A stretch of DNA of 64,000 nt from CAYVMD01 sp964452465 (GTDB lineage Bacteria; Armatimonadota; JACIXR01). Below the pieces are notes generated by a model that was given only the letters and a program-made list of their open reading frames with translations, had not been told where the DNA came from and made no database searches. Of the stretch, positions 9,129-17,237 are shown one piece after another. How positions within the stretch are numbered: position 1 is the stretch's first letter; every line of letters starts with the position of its first letter. Location of the stretch: NCBI GenBank assembly GCA_964452465.1, contig CAYVMD010000003.1, forward strand, positions 25,186-89,185, in the 5' to 3' direction. The translations under genes and the position numbers were made by a program.

Positions 9129-9157
9129 ATTTTAAACCACTATCCCCTTTAAGGCAA
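9129..9157 (-). promoter_or_regulatory. putative miaB-mutS promoter
   Basis: Minus-strand TTGCCT (9152-9157), 17-bp spacer, TAAAAT (9129-9134). The predicted transcript would begin near 9122, about 11 nt before the miaB ATG. Confidence 0.45.
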
Positions 9158-9214
9158 TAAAGCGCGGGCCGCCCCGTCTTTTTGAATGGATTATTTGGGA
9201 AGAATCGCGGGGGC

Positions 9215-9243
9215 TTGTCAAAGGTAAAGTCGGGGAATATAAT
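9215..9243 (+). promoter_or_regulatory. putative ftsH promoter
   Basis: TTGTCA (9215-9220), 17-bp spacer, TATAAT (9238-9243), close to the sigma-70 consensus. The predicted transcript would start near 9250, less than 10 nt before the TTG start codon of ftsH, so the leader would contain little more than AGAGG. Confidence 0.6.
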
Positions 9244-9258
9244 ATAAAAGAGGTTGAA

Positions 9259-11082
9259 TTGGAGAGAAAAAATACCGCTGTAATATTTTGGTTAATTGCG
9301 CTATTCTTTCTCTTTCTGCTTTTGAGGGAGCCCTTCTCTCAGGGCGTAAGAGGGGTGGAAAGGCTTAGTTATAGTGAGTTCTTGGAGAAGGTAGAGAACC
9401 AGGAGGTCTTGAAGTGCGCGATAGGGAAAGGAGAGGTTAGCGGGGAATTAAAAAACGGAACTCGTTTCGTTAGCACTTTCATCCCTGAAATAGCAGGTGC
9501 GGAGTTAGAGAAGATCCTCAGGGAAAAGAAGGTGCATTTCACATACAAAACTCCCTTGCTTTCAGAGGGATGGCAAAATGTCATCTTCTTCCTTATTTTG
9601 CCTCTCCTTTTTCTTTTCTTCTTTTGGTCCTTTTTCCTCAGGCAAGCTCAGGCAACGAATAGGGATGCTTTCCAATTCTCCCGAAGCAGGGCGAGAAGAT
9701 ATACCCCGGTTAGCATTCCCAAAGTGACATTCAACGATGTTGCAGGGATAGACGAGGCGAAGCAGGAACTCCAAGAAATAGTGGAATATCTCCGAAATCC
9801 CCGCAAGTTCCAGATGCTGGGAGCAAAGATCCCCAAGGGGGTTCTCCTTTACGGTCCTCCAGGGTGTGGGAAGACGCTTCTGGCGAGGGCAATTGCAGGG
9901 GAAGCGAATGTGCCTTTCTTCCACATCTCGGGCTCGGAGTTCGTGGAGATGTTCGTGGGAGTTGGTGCTGCCAGGGTGAGGGACCTCTTTGAGCAAGCGA
10001 AGGCAAACGCCCCAGCTCTTATCTTCATAGATGAAATAGACGCCGTGGGCAGGCAGAGAGGAACGGGACTTGGGGGAGGGCATGACGAGAGGGAGCAAAC
10101 CTTAAACCAGATATTGGCAGAGATGGACGGATTCGATCCTAACATAGGTGTCATAGTCATCGCTGCTACGAATAGACCAGATATCTTAGACCCAGCCCTC
10201 CTACGCCCCGGTAGATTCGATCGTCACATCGTTATAGACCATCCTGACTCTAAAGGCAGATTGGAGATCTTAAGGGTCCACACCAAGGGTAAACCTCTCG
10301 CGGATGATGTGGATCTTGAATTGATCGCTAAAAGAACGCCGGGATTCTCAGGGGCTGATTTGGCCAACCTCGTCAACGAAGCAGCCCTTCTTGCTGCAAG
10401 ATTGGGCAAGGACAAGATAACGATGCAAGAAATGGAGGAAGCTATAGATAGAGTGGTGGCGGGTCCTCAACGGAGAAGTAGGGTGATAAGCGAAAGGGAG
10501 AAAAGGTTAGTTGCCTATCATGAGATCGGGCATGCCCTCGTGGCGAAGGTGCTACCCCATGCTAATCCAGTGCATAAAGTCTCCATCCTTCCCCGAGGGA
10601 TGGCCCTTGGCTATACCCTTCAATTTCCAGAGCAGGATAGGTATATCATCACAAAATCGGAGTTGATGGACGAATTGGCAGTTCTCCTTGCGGGAAGGGC
10701 AGCGGAAGAGATTATCTTCAACGAGACCACTACCGGTGCCCAGAACGATCTTCAAAGGGCAACGGAGATAGCCCGAAGGATGGTGTGTGAGTTGGGGATG
10801 TCGGAAAGGATCGGACCTATTACTTTGGGAAGGAGGCATGGGAATCCATTTCTGGGACGGGATATATTCGAGGATAGGAACTACTCCGATGAGGTAGCAA
10901 GATTGATAGATGAAGAAGTCAGAAACATAATAGAAACCAATTATAAAAGAGCTCAGGAGATAATCCAGAGGAACCGCTATAAGATAGACGAACTAGTGCA
11001 AATCCTCCTCCAGAAGGAGACTCTGGAAAAGGACGAGTTGGATCAACTGCTTGCCGATGTCCAGGATCCTCAGCGTGCCTAA
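9259..11082 (+). CDS. ftsH: ATP-dependent zinc metalloprotease FtsH
   Basis: A membrane-anchored AAA+ protease of 607 residues, normal length. It has a transmembrane helix at about 8-26, a short extracytoplasmic domain and a second helix at about 107-127. The AAA module holds Walker A GPPGCGKT at 199-206, Walker B LIFIDEID and the second region of homology ATNRPDILDPALLRPGRFDR. The zinc site is HEIGH at 421-425 (HEAGH is usual). It degrades unassembled membrane and regulatory proteins. The TTG start at 9259 has AGAGG upstream and is the only start that keeps the first membrane helix. The 3' end overlaps the formiminotransferase gene; ftsH next to folate genes is a familiar bacterial arrangement. 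Confidence 0.96.
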   Translation: MERKNTAVIFWLIALFFLFLLLREPFSQGVRGVERLSYSEFLEKVENQEVLKCAIGKGEVSGELKNGTRFVSTFIPEIAGAELEKILREKKVHFTYKTPLLSEGWQNVIFFLILPLLFLFFFWSFFLRQAQATNRDAFQFSRSRARRYTPVSIPKVTFNDVAGIDEAKQELQEIVEYLRNPRKFQMLGAKIPKGVLLYGPPGCGKTLLARAIAGEANVPFFHISGSEFVEMFVGVGAARVRDLFEQAKANAPALIFIDEIDAVGRQRGTGLGGGHDEREQTLNQILAEMDGFDPNIGVIVIAATNRPDILDPALLRPGRFDRHIVIDHPDSKGRLEILRVHTKGKPLADDVDLELIAKRTPGFSGADLANLVNEAALLAARLGKDKITMQEMEEAIDRVVAGPQRRSRVISEREKRLVAYHEIGHALVAKVLPHANPVHKVSILPRGMALGYTLQFPEQDRYIITKSELMDELAVLLAGRAAEEIIFNETTTGAQNDLQRATEIARRMVCELGMSERIGPITLGRRHGNPFLGRDIFEDRNYSDEVARLIDEEVRNIIETNYKRAQEIIQRNRYKIDELVQILLQKETLEKDELDQLLADVQDPQRA

Positions 11083-11944
11083 CTTCAGCGAGGGGAAATC
11101 TCCTCGGGTAATAGAAGAGATCGTTTCCCCCTTTAGAACGAAAAAGGGGGTTAAATTGATAGATTATTCCTCCGACCCCGACCACAACCGCTCCGTCGTG
11201 ACCGTCCTCGGCGAACCCGAACCGCTTCTCGAGTCCTTGCTGGAGTGCATAGGGAAAGCGGTGGAGCTGATAGATTTGAACGATCATAAGGGAGAACATC
11301 CCCGCTGTGGAGTGGTCGATGTGATCCCCTTGGTCCCCTTAGAGGATATCTCGGTCGAGGAATGCGTCACATATGCTCACCGCTTGGGAAATCTGGTGGC
11401 GGAGAGGTTCAACATTCCAGTTTACTTTTACGGAGAGGCAGCGCTTAAGGAGGAAAGAAGGGACTTGGCGGATGTGCGGAGGGGAGGCTTAGAGGCTATA
11501 GCGGAGGACATGAAAAGGGGGGAAAGACTACCCGATGTCGGTCCTGTTCAACCCCATCCCACAGCAGGTTGCGCCATAATAGGGGTGAGGGGGCATCTGG
11601 TAGCTTTCAATGTGAACCTTGCTACGAACGATATCGAAGTGGCCAAGAAGATCGCCTCCTCCCTGAGGGAAAGGAACGGGGGATTGGTGGGAGTTAAAGC
11701 GCTGGGCATTAACCTCGCTTCTCGGGGAATAGTCCAGGTTTCCATGAACATAACCCTCCCCTTTAAAGTTCCCCTCTACAGGGTATTGGAATTGGTGAAG
11801 ATAGAGGCTAAGAGATATGGCGTGGATGTCCTGAGCACGGAGATAGTGGGTCCCGTTCCTCTTCAGGTGCTCATGGACACCCTTTCCTATTATCTTGCCT
11901 TGGAGAACTTCAAGTTATCGCAAATTTTGGATCTTCATCTTTGA
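11057..11944 (+). CDS. glutamate formimidoyltransferase (FTCD N-terminal domain protein)
   Basis: From the ATG at 11057 (a TTG at 11051 is also in frame) the protein has about 295 residues and consists only of the formiminotransferase domain; the cyclodeaminase half of bifunctional FTCD is absent. The start SRILSVPNFSEGK and the segments DHNRSVVTVLGEP, DLNDHKGEHPRCGVVDVIP and HPTAGCAIIGVRGHLVAFNVNL are diagnostic. It transfers the formimino group between N-formiminoglutamate and tetrahydrofolate. It overlaps the end of ftsH by 26 bp and lies directly before folE and folP, so it is probably cotranscribed with folate synthesis. No histidine-degradation genes are near, which leaves its physiological donor open. 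Confidence 0.9.
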   Translation: MSRILSVPNFSEGKSPRVIEEIVSPFRTKKGVKLIDYSSDPDHNRSVVTVLGEPEPLLESLLECIGKAVELIDLNDHKGEHPRCGVVDVIPLVPLEDISVEECVTYAHRLGNLVAERFNIPVYFYGEAALKEERRDLADVRRGGLEAIAEDMKRGERLPDVGPVQPHPTAGCAIIGVRGHLVAFNVNLATNDIEVAKKIASSLRERNGGLVGVKALGINLASRGIVQVSMNITLPFKVPLYRVLELVKIEAKRYGVDVLSTEIVGPVPLQVLMDTLSYYLALENFKLSQILDLHL

Positions 11945-11956
11945 TCGGAGGGCACA

Positions 11957-12502
11957 GTGGATATCCCCAGGATGGAAAAAGCGATAAGGGAATTGCTTAT
12001 AGCCATTGGCGAGGATCCCGATAGGGAAGGTCTAAGGGAAACCCCCCGGCGGGTGGCGGAGGAATTGGAGGAGTTCTTCTCCGGCTATAAAGCGGAGGAG
12101 GATTTCACCTGCTTTCAGGAATCTTATCAGGATGTGGTCATTCTAAGGGATCTTTTCTTCTTCTCTTTCTGTGAGCATCATCTTCTCCCCTTCATCGGCA
12201 AGGTCCATATAGCCTATTCCCCAGCGGGAAAGATAGCAGGGATAAGCAAACTAGTGAGGGTGGTGGACAAATACGCTCGTCGCCTTCAAGTACAGGAAAG
12301 GTTGACAGAGCAAATAGCCGATGAATTGATGGAAAAACTCCAGCCCAAGGGACTTTTAGTGCTTTTGGAGGCGGAACACCTTTGCATGGTTCTAAGAGGG
12401 GTTAGACGCCCTGGCTCCCTGGTTGTTACCTCCGCGGTGAGGGGTATATACAAAGAGGATCCTACTCTCTGCCGAAACGTCCTTTCCCTTTTGGGAAAAT
12501 GA
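11957..12502 (+). CDS. folE: GTP cyclohydrolase I (type IA)
   Basis: This 181-residue enzyme opens GTP to 7,8-dihydroneopterin triphosphate, the first step of tetrahydrofolate synthesis. The zinc-binding and catalytic motif is FCEHHLLPF, with the second zinc cysteine in EHLCMVLRGVRRPGS. The N-terminal helix ends in the usual DPDREGLRETPRRVAE. The GTG start is preceded by GGAGG. The stop overlaps folP by 4 bp. Its position between the formiminotransferase and dihydropteroate synthase genes fits a folate operon. Confidence 0.96.
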   Translation: MDIPRMEKAIRELLIAIGEDPDREGLRETPRRVAEELEEFFSGYKAEEDFTCFQESYQDVVILRDLFFFSFCEHHLLPFIGKVHIAYSPAGKIAGISKLVRVVDKYARRLQVQERLTEQIADELMEKLQPKGLLVLLEAEHLCMVLRGVRRPGSLVVTSAVRGIYKEDPTLCRNVLSLLGK

Positions 12503-13707
12503 ATTTGGTGAGATTCCTACACCTCGGTGGGGAAAAAGGGATAATTGAGGAGATGAAAAGGGCAGGTGTCTCCGAGGAGGGGATTGGGAGACTGCTTCCT
12601 AAAGCCTCCTCGCTTCTCGTCAAGATCACCGATGTACCCTATCCCCTGGCGAACATAATAAAGCAGGAGATGCTTTCCCTGGGGGGAGATTGCGCTGTAT
12701 CTCGAGAGACCGTTAAAGGAGGAGAGGGAACGACCCCCTGCTTAATAATGGCGACCGAAAAGCAGCTCCTCTCCCTTATTTCTTATCTAAGGGAGCAACC
12801 CTTTTCCCTTGCCCAAGAGATCGCCAGCAGGATGGAGGAGGCTTGGAGGAACTTTAAAAAGCGAAGATGGGTCATCCCTTGTCCCAGGCATCCCCTCGCT
12901 ATAGAAAAGAGGACTTTGATCATGGGCATCCTCAACATAACCCCTGATTCCTTCTACGATGGGGGTAGATTCTTTGAGGTAGAGAAGGCGCTTTCAAGGG
13001 CGGAGGAGATGGTTGAGGAAGGAGCGGATATAATAGATGTGGGAGGGGAATCCACTCGTCCTGGTGCTACGCCGGTTCCTCTTGAGGAAGAGGCAAAGAG
13101 GGTCCTACCCGTTATAAGGGAATTGGCGAAAAGGATAAGTGTGCCCATTTGCGTGGATACCTATAAGGCGGAGGTAGCGAGGCGGGCGATCGAGGAGGGA
13201 GCGGAGATAGTGAACGATATAAGCGCGATGCGATTCGATCCCGCGATGATGGAAGTAGTAAGAGAGAAGAAGGTGCCCATCGTGCTCATGCATATGAAGG
13301 GAACGCCTAAGGACATGCAGGATAACCCCTACTATGAGGATGTGATGGAGGAGATATACGAGTTCCTCGAGGGAAGGATGGAGGAAGCGATAAAGCAGGG
13401 GATCGAGAAGGAGCAGATAATAGTGGATCCGGGCATAGGGTTCGGCAAGAGATTGGTGGATAATTTGGAGATAATAAGGCGTTTGGAGGAGTTTAAGGGA
13501 TTAGGGGCACCCATTTTGGTGGGACCTTCGCGCAAGAGGTTCATTGGGGAGATTTTGGGAGGCTTACCACCTGAGGAGAGGTTGGAAGGCACATTGGGGG
13601 TGGTAGCGATCTGCACCCTAAAGGGAGCCAATATAATAAGGGTTCACGATGTTAAGGAGGCAAGGAGAGTAGTGGAAGTCGTGAGCCATTTGGGGATTAC
13701 TTCTTAA
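12499..13707 (+). CDS. folP: dihydropteroate synthase with N-terminal extension
   Basis: The protein has 402 residues; the catalytic TIM barrel occupies about 140-400 and the first 135 residues are an extra domain also seen in DHPS proteins of other thermophilic and clostridial bacteria. Barrel motifs are MGILNITPDSFYDGG, DIIDVGGESTRPGA, VNDISAM, VLMHMKGTPKDMQ, DPGIGFGK and LVGPSRKRFIGE. It joins p-aminobenzoate to dihydropterin pyrophosphate. The start overlaps folE (ATGA). The stop codon ends 2 bp from the 3' end of the convergent tmRNA gene. Confidence 0.95.
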   Translation: MNLVRFLHLGGEKGIIEEMKRAGVSEEGIGRLLPKASSLLVKITDVPYPLANIIKQEMLSLGGDCAVSRETVKGGEGTTPCLIMATEKQLLSLISYLREQPFSLAQEIASRMEEAWRNFKKRRWVIPCPRHPLAIEKRTLIMGILNITPDSFYDGGRFFEVEKALSRAEEMVEEGADIIDVGGESTRPGATPVPLEEEAKRVLPVIRELAKRISVPICVDTYKAEVARRAIEEGAEIVNDISAMRFDPAMMEVVREKKVPIVLMHMKGTPKDMQDNPYYEDVMEEIYEFLEGRMEEAIKQGIEKEQIIVDPGIGFGKRLVDNLEIIRRLEEFKGLGAPILVGPSRKRFIGEILGGLPPEERLEGTLGVVAICTLKGANIIRVHDVKEARRVVEVVSHLGITS

Positions 13708-13709
13708 TT

Positions 13710-14062
13710 TGGTGGAGGCGACGGGAGTCGAACCCGTGTCCGGAGAACTTCAACCGCAGACTTCTACGAGCGTAGCCTTTGTTTTGCCTTTCGCGAGAAC
13801 CTCTCCCAAAGGCAGGATAGATTCCCGCTAGCTCATGTTTGTCTTTCTTATGGAGCCCATGAGCAAAGCGCCATAAGGCAGCTCAGTCTCTGGCGCCCCT
13901 CTTGCCCCCTGAGCAAGGGCAAGGGAACGTCGCTGCTACTAATTAAGCAGCGAGAGCCAAAGAGTGGTTGGCACTTATTTTTTGCCGCCTTTTTTACAAG
14001 GCCTGCGGCCACCTTGGCTCGCCATCTGCGCTATCCGTTCCCCGTCGAATCCACGCGCCCCC
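13710..14062 (-). ncRNA. ssrA: transfer-messenger RNA (tmRNA)
   Basis: The minus strand starts with GGGGGCGCGTGGATTCGACG at 14062 and ends with a T-arm, GGGTTCGACTCCCGTCGCCT, followed by CACCA at 13710. These are the standard tmRNA ends and form the alanine tRNA-like domain with an encoded CCA. Length is 353 nt. The tag frame can be read backwards from GCT-CTC-GCT-GCT-TAA and gives a peptide ending NHSLALAA; the exact resume codon upstream is not certain. tmRNA rescues ribosomes stalled on broken messages with SmpB. The gene is one-piece, not circularly permuted. Confidence 0.95.
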
Positions 14063-14075
14063 AATTCTAAATTAA

Positions 14076-14103
14076 ATTATACCATTTTTTCTAAAATAGT
14101 CAA
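14076..14103 (-). promoter_or_regulatory. ssrA promoter
   Basis: Minus-strand TTGACT (14098-14103), 16-bp spacer, TATAAT (14076-14081), ending 13 bp before the mature tmRNA 5' end. An AT-rich stretch surrounds the -10. This is one of the best promoter matches in the window. Confidence 0.65.
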
Positions 14104-14165
14104 TGTATCGCTGGCGACTTGAAATGGGTTGGAGTCCTTGAGGTTTTATCGCTTTTAAATTCGCC

Positions 14166-14194
14166 TTAACGAATCGGAGAGAATTGCCTATTAT
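14166..14194 (+). promoter_or_regulatory. putative promoter, leaderless type, of the DUF6785-like gene
   Basis: TTAACG (14166-14171), 17-bp spacer, TATTAT (14189-14194). The start ATG is at 14204, so the transcript would start within a few bases of it. No Shine-Dalgarno sequence precedes the ATG (CTTTATTAA). Confidence 0.45.
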
Positions 14195-14203
14195 CTTTAT
14201 TAA

Positions 14204-16114
14204 ATGCTTGTAATACTCTTCATCCTCTTAGGGGTAGCGATATTAGGAATCCTCTCGCCTTATATAGAGATAACCATTTGGGGGACGCAAATAGGCTCCA
14301 TAACCCCTCCTCCTGGTCCCCTTGTCCTCCTTTTCTTCATAGTACTTTTTCTAAACCCCCTTCTGAGGCGCCTCTCCCATCGGGAGATCCCTCGCCGGCA
14401 CGCCCTACTCCTCTACGCTGTCCTTCTTTTGGTGGCTGTCCTTCCTTCCTGCCAGTTCGCCCAATGGCTTCCTTCCGTGGTCACCGGTCCTTTTTACTTC
14501 GGCACCCCTGAGAACAAGTGGCTCAGTTTGACGAAGTATACCCCTAAATGGTGGATCCCCCGCAACAAGGAGGTCATTGCTTGGTTCTACGAGGGGCTTC
14601 CTCCCGGAAAACACATCCCTTGGTCGGAATGGGCACGCCCCTTCCTTGCCTTTAGCCCCATGGTTTTAGCCTTCTATTTCACCTTCCTCTGCCTATCCTT
14701 TCTCCTTCAAAAGCATTGGATAGAAAACGAGAAGTTATCCTTCCCCCTCGTCCAACTTCCCCTGGAGATAACCAGCGAAGGAGTGGCGCTGTTCAAAAAT
14801 CGCCTCCTCTGGCTGGGAGCCCTCATTCCCATAACCGTTCACTTCGTAAACGGTCTGAGCTATCGCTTTCCCTTTATACCCTCTATTCCCCTGAGGGGGA
14901 TCCAGTTGGGCGTTTATTTCCCCAATAGACCTTGGAATGCGATAAACCCCTTCTTCATAGATATCCATTTCTGCCTTATCGGCTTCGCCTTCCTCGCAAG
15001 CAGGGATGTCCCTTTCAGCATCTGGTTCTTCTTCCTTCTTTTCAAACTGGAGTCCGTGATAGGGGCTTCCTTGGGATGGACGCCGGGATGGGAGGATAGG
15101 AGCCTGCGTAGTACCTCCTTCCCCTATATCGAGGCGCAGGCGGTGGGAGGGATGCTCGCCCTGGTAGGGATGGGTTTGTGGGGAGCGCGCAGGCATTTGA
15201 AAGAGGTTTGGAGGATAACCTGGGGCGCTGGGAGAGATAAATCGGACGAGGACAAAGGGCTCTATCGCCTTTCCTTCCTGGGATTGTTCCTGGGTTTTGG
15301 TTTTCTCTCCCTATGGGGCTTATACGCTGGGCTTTCCCCTTGGCTTTCCTTCCTCGTTTTTTCCCTTTCTATTCTATTCGCCCTTGGTGTCCATAGGATG
15401 ATGGCGGAGGGAGGAGTGAACTTCCTCTGGGCAGCCCAGAGCAGTACCAATTATCTGATATTCGCTCTGGAGGGAGGACGCATACTCTCGGCAAGGGAAT
15501 GGTTGGTCCTCCTCTCTTTACCTTACTTCGTCTGGCATTTTAAAGGACCTGTAGGACCGCAGAGCTTCGAAGCATTCAAAATAAGCCATGAAGCTAAATT
15601 GGACAAAAGGAAGCTCTTCTACCTCTTCCCCCTTTGTGCTTTGCTCGCCATGTCCATCGGCTACTTCTATGTCATCTACATCACTCACACCAAGGGGGGA
15701 GGGGTAGCCCTATGCGGTTATCGCTTTGTCCATGTGGGGCAAAGACCCTTCACGGAGCTCGTCTCCGTTACCGATCACCCGGAAAAGATATCCTTCATTC
15801 GCATCTTGACCATGTTCATATCCTTCGGTTTCACCATCTTGCTCTTCGTAATGCGCTGGAACTACCTCTGGTGGCGCTTCCATCCTATCGGCTATGTTAC
15901 AAGCACGATCTGGGCAACGCACTATATGTGGTTCTCCCTTCTTTTGGGTTCCTTCTTTAACTTCATCATAACGAAAGTGGGAGGTCTTAAGCTCTATCGG
16001 AAGGCGAGGCTCTTCTTCCTGGGCTTCATATTGGGCGATTTCATCATGCTCGGTTTCTGGCTCTTAGTGGATGCGATAGTAGGCACTCGAGGCTTTCGCC
16101 TCTTCGGCAATTAG
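14204..16114 (+). CDS. multi-pass membrane protein, DUF6785/OPT-like
   Basis: The 636-residue protein has a dozen or more hydrophobic segments and no signal peptide. Its layout, a long hydrophobic N-terminus, an amphipathic loop with several tryptophans (TPKWWIP), the ENEKLSFPLVQLPLE segment and a GGVNFLWAAQSS loop, resembles the DUF6785/DUF6784 membrane proteins of Armatimonadota and Planctomycetes, which are remotely similar to oligopeptide transporters. It is a distant relative of the protein at 55441-57405, which has the matching segment TERLPFPLAPI. It stands alone, between the tmRNA promoter and a convergent URO-D-like gene. Substrate and mechanism are unknown. Confidence 0.75.
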   Translation: MLVILFILLGVAILGILSPYIEITIWGTQIGSITPPPGPLVLLFFIVLFLNPLLRRLSHREIPRRHALLLYAVLLLVAVLPSCQFAQWLPSVVTGPFYFGTPENKWLSLTKYTPKWWIPRNKEVIAWFYEGLPPGKHIPWSEWARPFLAFSPMVLAFYFTFLCLSFLLQKHWIENEKLSFPLVQLPLEITSEGVALFKNRLLWLGALIPITVHFVNGLSYRFPFIPSIPLRGIQLGVYFPNRPWNAINPFFIDIHFCLIGFAFLASRDVPFSIWFFFLLFKLESVIGASLGWTPGWEDRSLRSTSFPYIEAQAVGGMLALVGMGLWGARRHLKEVWRITWGAGRDKSDEDKGLYRLSFLGLFLGFGFLSLWGLYAGLSPWLSFLVFSLSILFALGVHRMMAEGGVNFLWAAQSSTNYLIFALEGGRILSAREWLVLLSLPYFVWHFKGPVGPQSFEAFKISHEAKLDKRKLFYLFPLCALLAMSIGYFYVIYITHTKGGGVALCGYRFVHVGQRPFTELVSVTDHPEKISFIRILTMFISFGFTILLFVMRWNYLWWRFHPIGYVTSTIWATHYMWFSLLLGSFFNFIITKVGGLKLYRKARLFFLGFILGDFIMLGFWLLVDAIVGTRGFRLFGN

Positions 16115-16118
16115 GCTT

Positions 16119-17237
16119 TCAAATGCGGTAATATTCCCTGTAGCCCTCTAAATAAGCCATGAAGTTATCTGGTTTGACGCCGCGGTGGATAACATTGCTC
16201 GTCATCAAGATGTGTCGTTTTCCTCCTCCCTCATCGAGGCATCTTTTCACCGCCTCTTTGACTTCCTCCGGTTTTCCCTGCGTTAGGAGCCATCGGCAAT
16301 CCACATTCCCCACTAAAGTTATCCTATCCCCAAACCGTTCCTTAAGAAGAGGGATCTCCATTCCCGCTGCCTTATCTATCTCCTCATAGCCGTCCACATT
16401 CGTCCTGAGGAGAAAATCATCTATTATCGGCCAGAGATTCCCATCGGAGGCGTGGATTACCAAGGCTCCCAGGGAATGAAGGTAATCGGAGAGCATCCGC
16501 ACATAGGGCATAAGCACTTCGCGATAACTCGCAGGAGAAATCAAGGGTCCTTTATCGCTCGCCAAATCGCCCCCTATTCCTATCACATCCACCCCTTCCT
16601 CTATCAATCGCTTCCCCACATCCATAGCCCAGAGGGCTTGCCGTTCGTAGTAGCGGGCGAGGAGGGAAGGCTCCGATACGAACCACTCTAACATAAAGGG
16701 AGGAAGGGCAGCGACTGGGAAAGTGTAGAGGCTACACATTATCGCCAGATCCAGATTCTTCTTCTTCAATTTCTCCTTTGCTCTTCGGATGAACTCGAAC
16801 TGATCCTCCGAAAATTGGGGCGGTTGATAATCCTGTTCCAGCCACCTTCGCATGTTATCCTCCTCATCTACCTTCTCCTTGGGGATATACCTATGCATAT
16901 CCGATTCCGGCAGATATTCTATGATGAAATTTCTCGTTTCCCAGAGGTAATCGGCAAGCCGGCGGGGGCGCTCGAAATCCTTGGGGATATTCATCCCCAG
17001 CCTTATCATGTCGAATCCACAGAATTCTGCAACCTTCACCACATCCTCCGCCATTTCCTCTATCAAGGCATCCCACTCACCTCTCTCCAGGAACTCCATC
17101 TGATAGAAGAAGTCGTCCACTGCCGAAGGCTTCCCCAATATTAGGCGCACGCTGGGGGATTTCACTTCCCTCTCAAATATCGGCGTCCTATCGGGCTGTC
17201 CTTTGAAGGCGGATATTACCCTTTCCCGGGGCGTCAT
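16119..17237 (-). CDS. uroporphyrinogen decarboxylase-fold protein (not a clear HemE)
   Basis: This 372-residue protein starts MTPRERVISAFKGQPDRTP, the typical opening of URO-D superfamily proteins. It keeps the barrel pattern, with GIGGDLASDKGPLISPASYREVLMP and a terminal GG-rich segment. At the position where corrinoid methyltransferases of this fold carry a zinc-binding HxCG it has HASDG, so a zinc methyltransferase is unlikely, and HemE signature arginines are not evident. Its ATG overlaps the gatA stop as TAATG and it has no separate ribosome site, so translation is probably coupled to gatA. Many such paralogs occur in carbohydrate-degrading lineages with unknown roles. Confidence 0.75.
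   Translation of the reverse strand: MTPRERVISAFKGQPDRTPIFEREVKSPSVRLILGKPSAVDDFFYQMEFLERGEWDALIEEMAEDVVKVAEFCGFDMIRLGMNIPKDFERPRRLADYLWETRNFIIEYLPESDMHRYIPKEKVDEEDNMRRWLEQDYQPPQFSEDQFEFIRRAKEKLKKKNLDLAIMCSLYTFPVAALPPFMLEWFVSEPSLLARYYERQALWAMDVGKRLIEEGVDVIGIGGDLASDKGPLISPASYREVLMPYVRMLSDYLHSLGALVIHASDGNLWPIIDDFLLRTNVDGYEEIDKAAGMEIPLLKERFGDRITLVGNVDCRWLLTQGKPEEVKEAVKRCLDEGGGKRHILMTSNVIHRGVKPDNFMAYLEGYREYYRI

Noticed and set aside
9160..9180. GC-rich stretch followed by T-run as an intrinsic terminator
   Set aside because: It lies in a divergent promoter region with no gene ending upstream on that strand, and the stem is short and imperfect.
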